Shown: in pieces, positions 10,450 to 21,300 of the stretch | How positions within the stretch are numbered: the stretch's first letter is position 1 | Layout: every line of letters begins with the position of its first letter | Assembly (NCBI GenBank): GCA_027574665.1 | Contig: CM050650.1 | Coordinates: forward strand, 56,031,304-56,095,303 | DNA length: 64,000 nt | DNA from: Rhynochetos jubatus | Taxonomy: Eukaryota; Chordata; Aves; Eurypygiformes; Rhynochetidae | Direction of reading: 5' to 3' | Notes under the pieces: model-generated | The model's input: only the letters and a program-made list of their open reading frames with translations | The model's database searches: none | Told to the model about the DNA's origin: nothing | Program-made: the position numbers and the translations under genes

Positions 10450-12371
10450 CTGCAAGAAACAACAAGGGCAGTATTACAAACCAGCATAGACTGCATCACA
10501 AGTTATTTTTCTTATAAAGAACCATTCATGCCTTCCTTCTGCATTATGAATTTTAAGCTTTTATCCGACTCGCCCTCTAGCGCCTAAAACACAGACAACC
10601 AGTGGAACTATGCAAGATCTTCTGAAAATCAGAGCTGTATGCTGCATATAACTGGGGCAAGAAAAGTGACTGGGTGACTGACTTTGTCACCATTCCACCA
10701 GGACAGATTGATTCTAGACACACCAATGCCTCCACTCCCTACCCTAAATGCAGCGATATCCTCAGGATGCTCGCAATCCCTGCAAGGGACACTAGTGGCA
10801 GAGGATCCCCGAGTGACAGCAAGCCTGTGCCAGGGCGCAGCCAGGCCAGGGCAGCCTGCGGTTTGCATCCAAGGCCTGGGGCAACGCTGATGATGCAGAC
10901 AGGTATACGGCATTTTTAAAAGGGGAGGAGGGCTGGGAGGCACTGGAAAAAGTCCAGTGCTCACATGCGTGCGTAAACGACAATGGAAAGCAGTCACCCT
11001 TAAACAATGGTCAAAGGGAAATGCGGGTTACCTACAAGCGTCATTTTTAGGAGGGTGGGAGGTCAACAGACATTATGGGGCACTGGAGCTTTTCTTGCCC
11101 CGTTTCTTTCCCCTCCCCCCGAAGTGCGGTGCTATCTATATTAACAATTGCGGGGGGATGGGCGAGAGCTGAAGGAAGCCATCTCTGCTGGGTTAAACCT
11201 AAGGGGAAAGTCATTTTCAACATGCTCTGCAATCCACGGGAAAAAAATAAGGTCCCCCCATTTGAGCGGGTATTTTAAGGGATTTAAGTATTTCCAGCAG
11301 TTTGGGGAAAAAAAAAAAGAGTATTAGAAAAATGTGTTTCATGAGTATTTCAGAGAAACAATCTTTACTTTTTACCTTCGTTTGGTGGAAGAAAGGAGCA
11401 AATACGCTCATGGTTTTGTACAGTGCGAGCTGGGGGAGAGATGGGAGCCCTCGCTAAGCCGCCCCCCTACCCTCCCCCCACCGCCTGCGCGCCACGAGCG
11501 AGCAAAGGAGCTTTTGAGCTGAAAACCCGCGGAACTAGGCAATGTGTCTCCCCACCCCTTCCCGTGTTTCGGGGCGTCAGGGCCGGCCCCGACCCCCCAT
11601 GGCGGAGCGGGCTCAGCCGCGGGCCCCCGCGGTGCTGTCAGGCTGCTCCCGCCCGGCGCCCAAGATGGCTCGGGTCGGCGGCAGGTAGAGGATGGGGGGT
11701 TCCCGGCCTTGCCGTGCCCCGCGGCCCCGGCAACCGCATCCTCCGCCTTCGGGGGGTGGTCTCCGCTTTCCCCCACGTTGGAGGATTCCCCCCAACATGG
11801 TGGCGGCGGGGCGGGCAGGAGCGCGCCAGCGGGATGCCCCCCGCTCCCCACCCTCCGGCGGCGTGGCCCGGCGGGCGGGAGACAGCGCGGCGCGGCACCA
11901 CCCCCGCCGCTACCCGCCGGCGGGAGCTGAGTTCCCCACCCCAGTTCGGACCCGGCCCCAGCCCCTCCGGTGCGTGGCGGGCAGCGGAGTGCGGCCCGGT
12001 GGCGGGACCAGGGCGATCCGCGCCCGTCCATGCTCCGCCGTCCCGTCTCATCTCGTCCCATCCCGCCGGCGGGATACTTCTGGGGCAGGGTGGGGAGGGT
12101 GGCGGGACCGAGCGGCCGCCGCGGATGCCCAACCCGCCTGCCGCCCTTCCAGCATCCCCCAGTCGCTACCACGAACACCGGCAGCCCTCGCCACCCCAGC
12201 CAGAGCCCGGCACCGCGAACCCCCCGATTCCCCGAACCGGCGCCACCGCAGAGCCCCCGCCGCGGAATCCCGCTACCCCGAACCAGCCCTACCACAGTGC
12301 CCAGCCCGCGGAGCGGCGGTGCCCCAAGCCATCCCCGGTGCCCCGAGCCGGCCGCGCCGCCCCGCGCTCAC
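10450..12371 (-). other. FBXO5: FBXO5 intron 1, including much of the CpG island
   Basis: This lies between the putative noncoding exon 1 donor and the exon 2 acceptor. The 3' part (10450-11400) is ordinary sequence. The 5' part (11420 onward) is very GC- and CpG-rich. A small ATG-initiated exon candidate at 11376-11411 lies inside it. Confidence 0.65.
11376..11411 (-). CDS. FBXO5: Candidate alternative first coding exon of FBXO5 (12 codons)
   Basis: On the minus strand an ATG with A at -3 (accATGA) opens 12 codons (MSVFAPFFHQTK) and runs into a donor AAG|GTAAAAAG. It ends in phase 0, matching the phase-0 start of exon 2, so splicing would give 12 + 5 + 408 = 425 residues. The site is at the edge of the CpG island, plausible for a second transcription start. 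No similarity to the human N-terminus was recognised, so it could be chance. Confidence 0.35.
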
Positions 12372-12430
12372 CTGCAGGGCTGCGCCGCCGCGGACAGTGA
12401 GTGCGCGGTCTCCCTCGCCGGGTACTTTTA
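12372..12430 (-). other. FBXO5: Putative noncoding exon 1 of FBXO5 (5'UTR)
   Basis: A strong donor CTGCAG|GTGAGC lies at 12372/12371 on the minus strand, just downstream of the CCAAT/CHR cluster. The frame that would join exon 2 is open but has no ATG in this exon, so translation would start at the exon 2 ATG. The upstream boundary (transcription start) is an estimate. Confidence 0.6.
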
Positions 12431-12529
12431 AAAACTTTGAATTTGGTATCCAAACCGGCGCTGGCCAATCGGACCCAGGCGGCGGGGAAGGCGCAGCCAA
12501 TGGGTGACGGGTAGAAGGCGGCGCCCAAT
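12426..12529 (-). promoter_or_regulatory. FBXO5: FBXO5 core promoter: three CCAAT boxes and CHR-like elements
   Basis: CCAAT motifs on the plus strand (ATTGG in gene orientation) lie at 12465-12469, 12497-12501 and 12525-12529, spaced 32 and 28 bp. About 25 bp nearer the gene lie TTTGAA (12436-12441, plus strand) and TTTAAA (inside 12426-12434), both CHR-type hexamers. Evenly spaced NF-Y sites beside a CHR near the start site are the known layout of genes repressed by DREAM in G0/G1 and activated in S/G2. This fits a mitotic regulator. Factor binding is inferred. Confidence 0.6.
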
Positions 12530-12630
12530 CCGCGGCGCCGGGGGCGGAGCCCGCCCTGTTCGCATTTTCCCTCCACGGCCGGCAAGGAGAGAGGCGAGTG
12601 GTGCGGAGGTGGCGGGGCGGCGCGGGGCGG

Positions 12631-12652
12631 GGCCGGGCCGGGCCGGGCCGGG
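12631..12652. repeat. (GGGCC)n short tandem repeat in the CpG island
   Basis: About four GGGCC units follow a G-rich GGCGGGGCGG-type stretch upstream of the FBXO5 promoter. The G-runs could form a G-quadruplex on the plus strand. Confidence 0.8.
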
Positions 12653-12890
12653 TCGCCAGCATCTCCCGCCCGGCGGCCCGTCCGCCCCTTCCTCCGGCAC
12701 CCCCACGGCCTGGCGGCGTTACCCCTAAACCAACAGCCGACTCGTTGCGCCACGAGGGTGCCACGCGTCTAAGCGCTGCCCGGCTACATCTGCGCTTGCA
12801 TCCATGAACGTGTCTGGGACCTTCCCGCCAGCCATGCACACTCCGAGTGCACGCGCAAGGTGTGCAAAGCTCCCCCGCCACGGAAGGCTT

Positions 12891-14616
12891 TAAGTCTGGC
12901 GGTGGATCTGGGTTTCCCCCCGTGGGAGAACTGTATTTATTTTAAAGCGTGATCAGCGCTATCAGCAGTTGGCAGAGGGAGGAGGAGCGCTACTCGGAGC
13001 GAAGCAGACTGGACACCAGTGTCCAGGGATGCTGCCGCTGCCGAAAATACAATCCTCCCACAGCTCGGGGAGGTTGTGTTTGCACTGGGACAACAGTCCT
13101 TGCATTAAAATAAGCGTGGAGCGAGAAAGGGACTTCAAGTCTTTACACAGTAAAGGTTGCCGTGACAGGCCAAGGACGTACCACTCAAGGCAGTGAAGCC
13201 CACCTTGAATGACACTGTCAGATGCCAGATTTGGGATACCTCTGCCAGTACCGTGTGGTATCTGGCTCTTCTCACACTGATCAGATGCTAGCCACTAGCA
13301 AGGCGACAGCATCTGAGTCTGTTCAGGGAGCCAGAGGGGAGGCTGCGAGCCAGGCAGGATCTGGTGAGCCAGGCCACCAGCTGGAACATCAGGGAAGGGC
13401 TAGGGTGACAAAGACCTGAACTCTTACACAAGTTTCATGCAGCAATCCAGTGATGGCCCTGATTTGTTTGGAGGAATACGAAGCTGAAGTTAAGGAATCG
13501 CAAACTCCCTCCATCACTTCCTGGCTTTCAGTCAAGAAGACTGTCACAAGTGTTTTCCGATTACAGTACTGATCTGGCAGTAATAAAAACTTCAGCCCTG
13601 ATTTCTGCTCCAATCAGAATCTAATTGCATTGATGTTTATTTTTATTTTCTTATGTGCCAGTTGGGAGTTGCAAATCTGCTAGTCTAGGTCTCACACTAC
13701 CAACGGGAAATACGTATGCCTCACCTCAGGCATACAGGCATTCCTGCATCTGAAGTTAATGTATGCATCTTTAATTATATGATTTGGAACTTAATGATAA
13801 TTACCATGCAGTATTTCCTAGAAAACAAAGCTGATAAAGGTATGAAGTGATTCTATGCGGGTTTTTTTGACAGGCATTGGTTCAAAGTGCAGTCTCAAAT
13901 GTAACAAAATAAGGTAAACACTTGTAATAATAAGTTGATTTTTATGCAGGATGTTTAAATAATGCATTTCTAGAAGCTATGTGTAGCAAACTTACTGTTC
14001 CTATTCTAATTTCTTACACTAATTTTAATTAGAAAGTAAACACACCTATATTCATGGTAACATTTTTCCTTGGGTTCAAATGAGTTATATACTAGTATTT
14101 ATATTTCAAATACATTCTGTTTGTATACACACATGCATAGGTACAGTGCATGATGGGATAACGTGGCATGGAAGCTGCAGGTTTTGTGTTGTTGTATGTC
14201 TTGTGAAACTTAGCCTAAAATAAAGGTTAAAAGTCATCTTTACCCACAGTTTTAAACATGTGCACATATATCAGTAGATTAGAAAGGCAAAAGTTTTACT
14301 TTGCTTTCACACATCAAACATTTTAAGATGCTGTTAAATAAATAGACCAAACCAGTAAGATGCCATTCATACCATTTAACGTTTAGAAAATCAATAAACT
14401 GGAGAGTCAATTAAAAACGTAAAGGAGAAACTGATCTGAAGCCAAATGGAGACCAAAATATCAGCCAAACAATATTGTAACAATTCTTTTCACCTTGCAC
14501 TCAAGAATCAGAACATCCTTTTCAAAATCAATTCATGTAACTTGTCACTTTGCTTCCACAGCTTTTTCTTTACTTTTTTTTTTTGGAACAAAGGATATTC
14601 CTAAACATTTTTTGTG
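12891..14616. other. Spacer between the FBXO5 promoter and the MTRF1L 3' end
   Basis: GC content falls steadily away from the CpG island. No exon, RNA gene or known repeat was recognised. The 13.6-14.6 kb part is AT-rich and may include an extended MTRF1L 3'UTR. Confidence 0.5.
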
Positions 14617-14622
14617 TTTATT
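14617..14622 (-). terminator. MTRF1L: Candidate poly(A) signal of MTRF1L
   Basis: Plus-strand TTTATT gives AATAAA in the transcript, about 530 nt past the stop codon, followed by a T-rich element on the minus strand. Other hexamers occur further along (for example near 13635), so this is one of several possible ends. The 3'UTR would be about 14600-15153. Confidence 0.35.
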
Positions 14623-15153
14623 AATAAGAGCCAGAAGGCCACGGAAACAGGAGATACACTTTGACTCCCTCTGCCATCCCATGTATAAGTGACCAACAGA
14701 TAGGCAGATTAGTAGTCGGGTCATTTATCCCTTTCTTCCAATCACTCAAACAAATATGATTTTTTTGTTCTCTCACTTAAGCCATTTGACACTGTACTGA
14801 CATTTAAACTATTGTTTAAATGAAAATGAACGAGAAATAGCTATTTTTTTAATGCGTACCTTTTGAGAGTGGTGTATCAGTATCTTCTCAGTGGAGAAAG
14901 TTAAACACTGCAGTTACTTGTGGCCCAGTCAAATTGACTTTTTAAGTGGACTGCTGCAGCAAACAATGTCTCATATGAAGGCAATGAAGTCTTTCACGCA
15001 GCAAGTAAGAAAACTGTTTATCAGTCATGAGGAAACAAGTTGTGGTGTCTTTCATGATCTGAAAAGCAGTTGCATTTTCTGGGTGGTGCTCCAAGAAGCT
15101 CCTTTGCAGACAAATGCCTACACTTGTTGTAATAGGCTGACAAAGAGCAACGT

Positions 15154-15369
15154 TCAGGACAGATTCTTTTTTTCGTTTTCTGAAATTATTTCCATTAAAG
15201 ATTCATAATCAGCATATTCTTTCAGAGTCTGTATCATTTCATCTAGCATTTCTTCCCCTATCATGAAACACTCAATATGATGCACTGATCTGCTTATCCT
15301 GTGGTCAGTAACCCGGTCCTGTGGAAAGTTGTATGTTCTGATCTTCTCTGATCTTCCTTTAGTCCCAAC
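15154..15369 (-). CDS. MTRF1L: MTRF1L coding exon 7 (C-terminus)
   Basis: The acceptor is gtttgatag|GTTGGG. The exon encodes 71 residues and a TGA stop. It contains [12 protein letters not shown] and D-H-R-I, conserved class-I release factor motifs in the domain that packs against the GGQ domain. The tail (E-N-E-K-K-N-L-S) is slightly longer than in human. Confidence 0.95.
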   Translation of the reverse strand, partial: VGTKGRSEKIRTYNFPQDRVTDHRISRSVHHIECFMIGEEMLDEMIQTLKEYADYESLMEIISENEKKNLS

Positions 15370-18300
15370 CTATCAAACAAGAAGAATCAGTTTAGCATCG
15401 TTGTCTTTTTATAAAAGGATGAAATATTGATTAAGCATCTAAAGCTAAAGCTTTCTCTTCCTCCCATAATTATCCAAAATTTGCTCAGATCGGTCCAGTA
15501 GTTGCAGTAATTGTTCTCAAACACATAAAAGAACAATTTTACTATATCTTTTTCTAGTACTATTCTGGTTCTTCATGCTGTAATCCTTTTTTTTTTTCCC
15601 CCACTAGATCTCTAGAATTTACATACTACTGAAATTTTAAGTCTGGCTAATATACAGCCATTATTGCTAAAGCATAGCATAATTTTTTTTGCCTCATCTA
15701 AGTCCTCCCTGAGCTCCTGATCCTCTGTATTCTCATTTACTGTTTGCAGTTCAACACAGGAGTTATCCCCAAAACATGTGCTCGTACAGAATTACATCTT
15801 TACTAAGTGAAACTTACTTGAATCTTTCGAACACTGTTTCTCTTTCTGGTTTCTTCTTCCAGTTTGGCATTGTATAGTTTAGCACATAGCATTTGCATAG
15901 CCTTCTCTTTGTTTCTAATCTGAGATCTTTCTTGCTGACACTCAGACACAATCCCTGCCAAAAATATCATGACATTTAACACTTAACAGTAACATGTACT
16001 AAAAAGGGTTTGCCATTTCTACAAGATTTTTATGAAGTTATGATAAACTGTTTCTTTCTTCAATACATATTTTGGTCTGGGTATGTAGAAGTCCAGGCTT
16101 ATTAATGTCTAATGATACATTTTGGGAGACAAGTGCAGGCTGAGTTGTACAGCTGCTTTAAGCCATAAGACAAGAAATCTAATTTGATATTTTGGACAAC
16201 AGGTAGATAATGAAATAAAAGATGTGTGATGTGATCTGCCTTACAGAAGACACACATCTGTCTTCTGTGTGTCTTCTTTAATACTTGTAGTTTTTGGCCA
16301 CAGTTCCAGGAAATTCATGATTTATGGAGTGATAAAATACACAAGATAGTGAGTGTATAGAACATGATCAAATTATACAAAAGTAGGCGCTATTTTCTTA
16401 AAAAAAGGTGTGGTTTCTCCCCCCAAAACACACAATTCAAGTGAGGACGAGAAGTGAACAACCTAAGAAAGGAGTTGGGAGAAGAAATACAGGAAGAAGA
16501 CAGCACAAGCTAAGTTCTTATTTGGATTTAAACAACTCCGGTAAGATTACAGTACGCTTTTGTAAGATTTCACACTATTACTTTATGAAAGATTGGTTTA
16601 CAAACAGCATTTTGGATAGCAATGAATGTTTATAGAAAGATTGAGAGGAATGAATCAGAATCATAGAATGGTTTGGGTTGGAAGGAACCTTAAAGACCAT
16701 CTAGTTCCAACCCCCTGCCATGGGCAGGGACACCCTCCACTAGACCAGGTTGCTCACAGCCTCATCCAGCCTGGCCTTGAACACTGCCAGGGATGGGGCA
16801 TCCACAGCTTCTCTGGGCAACCTGTTCCAGTGCCTCACCACCCTCTCCGGGAAGAACTTCTTCCTGATATCCAATCTAAATCTCCCCACTTTCAATTTAA
16901 ACCCATTACCCCTTGTCCTGTCACTACAGGCCATTGTAAAAAGCCCCCCCCCCCCAGCTTTCTTGTAGCCCCTTCAGGTACTGGAAGGCTGCAATAAGGT
17001 CTCCCCGGAGCCTTCTCTTCTCCAGGCTGAACAAGCCCAACTCTCTCAGCCTTACGGAGAAGGGAAAGGTGGAATGGGAAGAAGTCAGGGGATAAGATGA
17101 GATACGAAACCCCATGTGAACTGTCTCCAGTACATAGCCACAAAAAAAATTCCAATACATTTTAAGATTTCTATAACAAACACTAAAAACTGCCTTCAGC
17201 AAAAACTAAGATCATTTGCTGTTTTATTCAGTGGGTTTTTTTTTCCAAATATTCAGGCAACCCAAAACTTTTTTAATCCGGAGTACCTTTTTGTCACTAT
17301 ATCTTGAACAGAATTCTATCTTCTCCACTGTTTAACTTCTTCTTTACTGAGGTGATGCAACAAGTGCAAAATGGATCAGTGTCTTCAATAAATATGAAGA
17401 AACGGGTGGCAAAAATCTGGATACGTGAAGATAAAGAGCACTCGGGATTACCCTGAGGCTGTAAAGACTGACTAATGCTTGTGATAGAGAAGAGGAAAAG
17501 TTAACAAGCAATGAAAGTCAAGGCAGCTGTTGTGGATTGCTCAAAGGAAAGTAAAAAGCTTAGGAATGGCAATAAAAAAAAGATACGATAGCTAAAATCA
17601 GGTAGCATTTGAGGGTGTATCTTATCCCTCCTACGTTTCCTAACCTGAGCCCTGGGGATGGGCCTCCTAACTATGTGTGTAATCTACGGGAAAGGAGCCA
17701 GCAGACATATGGAAGCTGGCATCATGAGTAGACTCTGCAATTAAAAGCAACATTTTAATAAGGAAGTAGAGCAATCTCTCTTTTGGAGACTGGTCAAGAA
17801 AAGGCAAAGCATCAGATTTTAACCTACTCTGTTTTTCAGTTTCTTTTCCATTATTTGAAAACTTAAATAGAATTTTTTTTCATAGAAATTGACACTTTTA
17901 GAGTGTCATGCTAATCACCAAATGGATAGCTTACATACTGAAGCCAGTAGTCTTCACTTATACAAACTGGAGTGGGCATAAGACGGTGCATTTAGAGCAC
18001 TATAAACACACGTGAAAACTATTTGAAAACTCTGATCTACTGTTGCGTAGATTTGAAAATAAAACCATTGTTTCGAAAGACATTCTGACAGCAGTTTTGC
18101 AACACGGATCTTGTACTAAAGGAAAAAAATGAAGCACCTGTTGGAATATGAACTATCCGTACAGCGCTGTCTGTGGTATTGACATGCTGGCCTCCAGCTC
18201 CACTAGCTCGCTTCGTTTCTATTCGTAGGTCTTTTGGATTAATTTGCAGCCTCATCTGTCATGGGAGACAGAATGCCACCCCCCCAAAAAAGAACACATT

Positions 18301-21300
18301 TATGTTGTTTCTTTCTAGACAGATATCAAATATGCACAGTTGGTTGATTTTGTAAGGCACACTCAGGCAAGATCAAACTTATTAAAGTTTATCAGTGATA
18401 GCTCACATCTACTTATAAATATATTAATGAATCCTTGTAGCCCAATTGGAATGAAACATGATAGAAGCCAGGAAATAACCATCCCTTAGCACTAATCTTC
18501 CCCCTCTTCTGAAAGCTCTGCACCCTCTTCCAGCAGGGTTAACCAATGTTTGAACTTGACTGGATGGAATGGGGTGATTGTTTCTGGGAGGAAGGAGCGA
18601 GACAGCTTCGGGAGAGAATAGGAAGGAGTAACATCTTTGACAATTTGCTGGGTCAATATGAAACAAAGATCAAACAAAGCTTTAATTCCTAGCCAGTTGT
18701 TTTTAACAAAGCAAATATGGAGAGAATTAATTATCACCCATACGCTTTGCAAGGGGAAAATGAGGACACCACAAAAATGGGGAAGAGGAGGTGCTAAAAG
18801 AAGTCTCTGTGAGCTCTGTAAACTAATCCAGTCTTGTATTACTTTGTAAAAAACGTAAAGTTTTCCACAGAACATGCAAGAGACAGTCACAGTGAATTTT
18901 CAAGTTATAGTGAAGTAAACTGCTATGGACTTTCTCAGGATTAGGATTATGAGGAAATACAGAAATTCTTTCTTTCACCTCCCTAGACAAAATCAATATA
19001 ACCCAAACAAATGTGACTTAGTTTAAAACTAAGATTTAAACAAAAAATCATTAAGAGAGGCAGAAAACACTTGGGCATCAACAACATGGAATGCTCATGG
19101 TAAAGTCTGTTATACTAAAAGATAAAATATTACCTCAGTGGGTTGGGGTAATATTGCAACAGTCATTGTGCTGGTGTGAATGCGTCCTTGTTTTTCTGTC
19201 TTTGGCACTCGCTGAACTCGATGCACTCCTCCTTCAAATTTCATGTACTTGTAAGCCTCAAGACCTGCTATACTGGCAACTGCATGCCTTAGGCCACCTT
19301 AAACACAAGAAAAACAGTTGCAAACCTGTAAGAAAAACTGTTGGTACTAAGCTGCTGTATTTCAAACAGCGAATTTAGACACTGTCATTTGTTTCTCAAA
19401 ATTATGAAATTACTATTTAAATAGTTAGGCAGAATTATACTGTAAATGCAAGAAGACTCTTAAAAACAAAGCCAGACATTCATACTCACACATTACCTCA
19501 AGCAAAGGACTGTCAAATTCTTTTTCCAAGAATTCAAGAATTCAAGTCCAATTCAATTTTTTTATATACATAAGAAGACTTTCTACAAACCATGTACATA
19601 CATGTATATATACAATCATAAACCATAGTAGAACAGTAGTAGCTTACATAAAGATCAAGTTTAGCAAGCCACCCTCAGAAACTATATCAATTTTTTTTAT
19701 TGTGTGTTCAGAACCTTATCATTCAGAGGGAAAAAACCTGACTCTAACTAAAGGATGAGTATTATTCATGCTGTTACTATCCAGTCTCCTCTATGCATCC
19801 TATCCGTGTCTCAGCTCTTTCATTTCATTTTAATCTTCTGCTTCCTTGGAGCGAGCCCAACTCCGACTCCTGGCCCTCTTACCAACCCCTCCAGTAAATC
19901 ACTTTACATCAGTGTACTAAAAACTGGCATTGAACTGCTTGGAATTCGGCAGTAAAGCCCAATACAATGATAGTTTCATGACAGAAAGAGTTTGTTGCAA
20001 TACTAGTTTATAGCATCCTTGCTCTTCCGTGTTTGCTAGTGTGCAAACCCTTCAGCTGTGCCAGTATAACTGGCTGAAGGATCAGAGAATTGATGGCACT
20101 ATAAATGAATGTAAGTTTTCACCCATTTTGGTTTTTAAGAGCTCAGTTCCCAGATCCCATTCTCAGCACAGTGGATGGTGTACCAAGGGAGTGATTAAAG
20201 AGGAGGTATGCAGCCTTGAAAGAGTATTGCTGTCGAAGTCTTGCACCACGAAACCACACCAAGGAAAAGAAGAGGCACATACATCTCAGGAATACTGTTT
20301 TAGGCTATCTCTAGACTAAGGAAATCAACCATAGAGACAAGATAGTAGCTTTTTAAAAATGAAGACAATGAAGAATCTGAAAATGCCCCTGTAGAGCAGG
20401 AAAACATCATCAGCCAGCATGTAGGTCAGGTTTTTCACCTTCACAGAAAAAGACTCCAAAGTTTTTATTCTACAGAAATTTAACATTCCCTCATAACTTT
20501 ACTAAAACATATTTCCTTTTATAGTCATGTTTGTGAAAAATAGCTTAAACTGCCTGTTCCTTTCTCTTTCATCACACTTTTGTCCTTCTGACTTTTAAAA
20601 TTTTTCTCCTACTTGTACAAATCTGCACCACTTTGATTCAAATGCACTGTTCAACATACCTAGTGCTTCACTGATTTAACTTATAGCCACTATCTGCTAT
20701 CAGTTCTGTAAGATAAATCCACCATGTATAGAATAAATCTGACCATAAAGCATGTAGTTTAACAAATAAGAATATCTGTCAAAATCTTCAGTTTAGTTCA
20801 GTAAGTTTCATTCTAACAGGTAGTGTGAAATCTTTCTACTGCTATGCAAATGCTATTCAAATGGACATGAGATTTCTTCTTTAAAAGAATTTTATATAAT
20901 AAAATAATAAATGTAGTTGAGCAATAAAACTTACTCACTTCTTTACATATAAAAGCAAGTACTAAAAAAATTTAGAAGAGGAAGAAGCCAGGATACGTCA
21001 GGAGTAAAAATTATGTGAATGTCCACAAGGCTATGGCACTACTGTCAAATATTAATGACATGATAAGAAGTTCATTGCAAAAGCTAATGTTCTATCTTAT
21101 TTCCCTCACCTCTCTGGGCCTTAATATATACATATATATATATACACACATCACTGGTACAGTCTGTCTATTTGAGCTGCAGCCACATCTGTGATGCCTT
21201 CAGAAGAGTTTAAGTTTGTAGTGATAGCAGTGTGCCTGTGGCACCGTAGTACTTAGCATTTGCTGACCAAGGAACTGGTTCAAAAGACAGGTATTTAGGC

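Larger units (their letters stand above)
11410..12890. promoter_or_regulatory. FBXO5: CpG island with the FBXO5 promoter
   Basis: This is dense GC/CpG sequence over about 1.5 kb in an otherwise AT-rich neighbourhood, covering the 5' end of FBXO5. Long open frames occur on both strands because stop codons are rare in such sequence. They are not proposed as genes. An E2F-like TTCCCGCC lies at 12822-12829. Confidence 0.85.

Noticed and set aside
11408..12881. Several long GC-rich open frames on both strands (up to 325 codons)
   Set aside because: They overlap in all frames inside a CpG island, are Pro/Arg/Ala/Gly-rich with no recognised domain, and reflect rarity of stop codons in GC-rich promoter DNA.
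16740..16934. 65-codon open frame that looks conserved
   Set aside because: It is the end of the CR1 ORF2 frame, a retrotransposon remnant and not a host gene.
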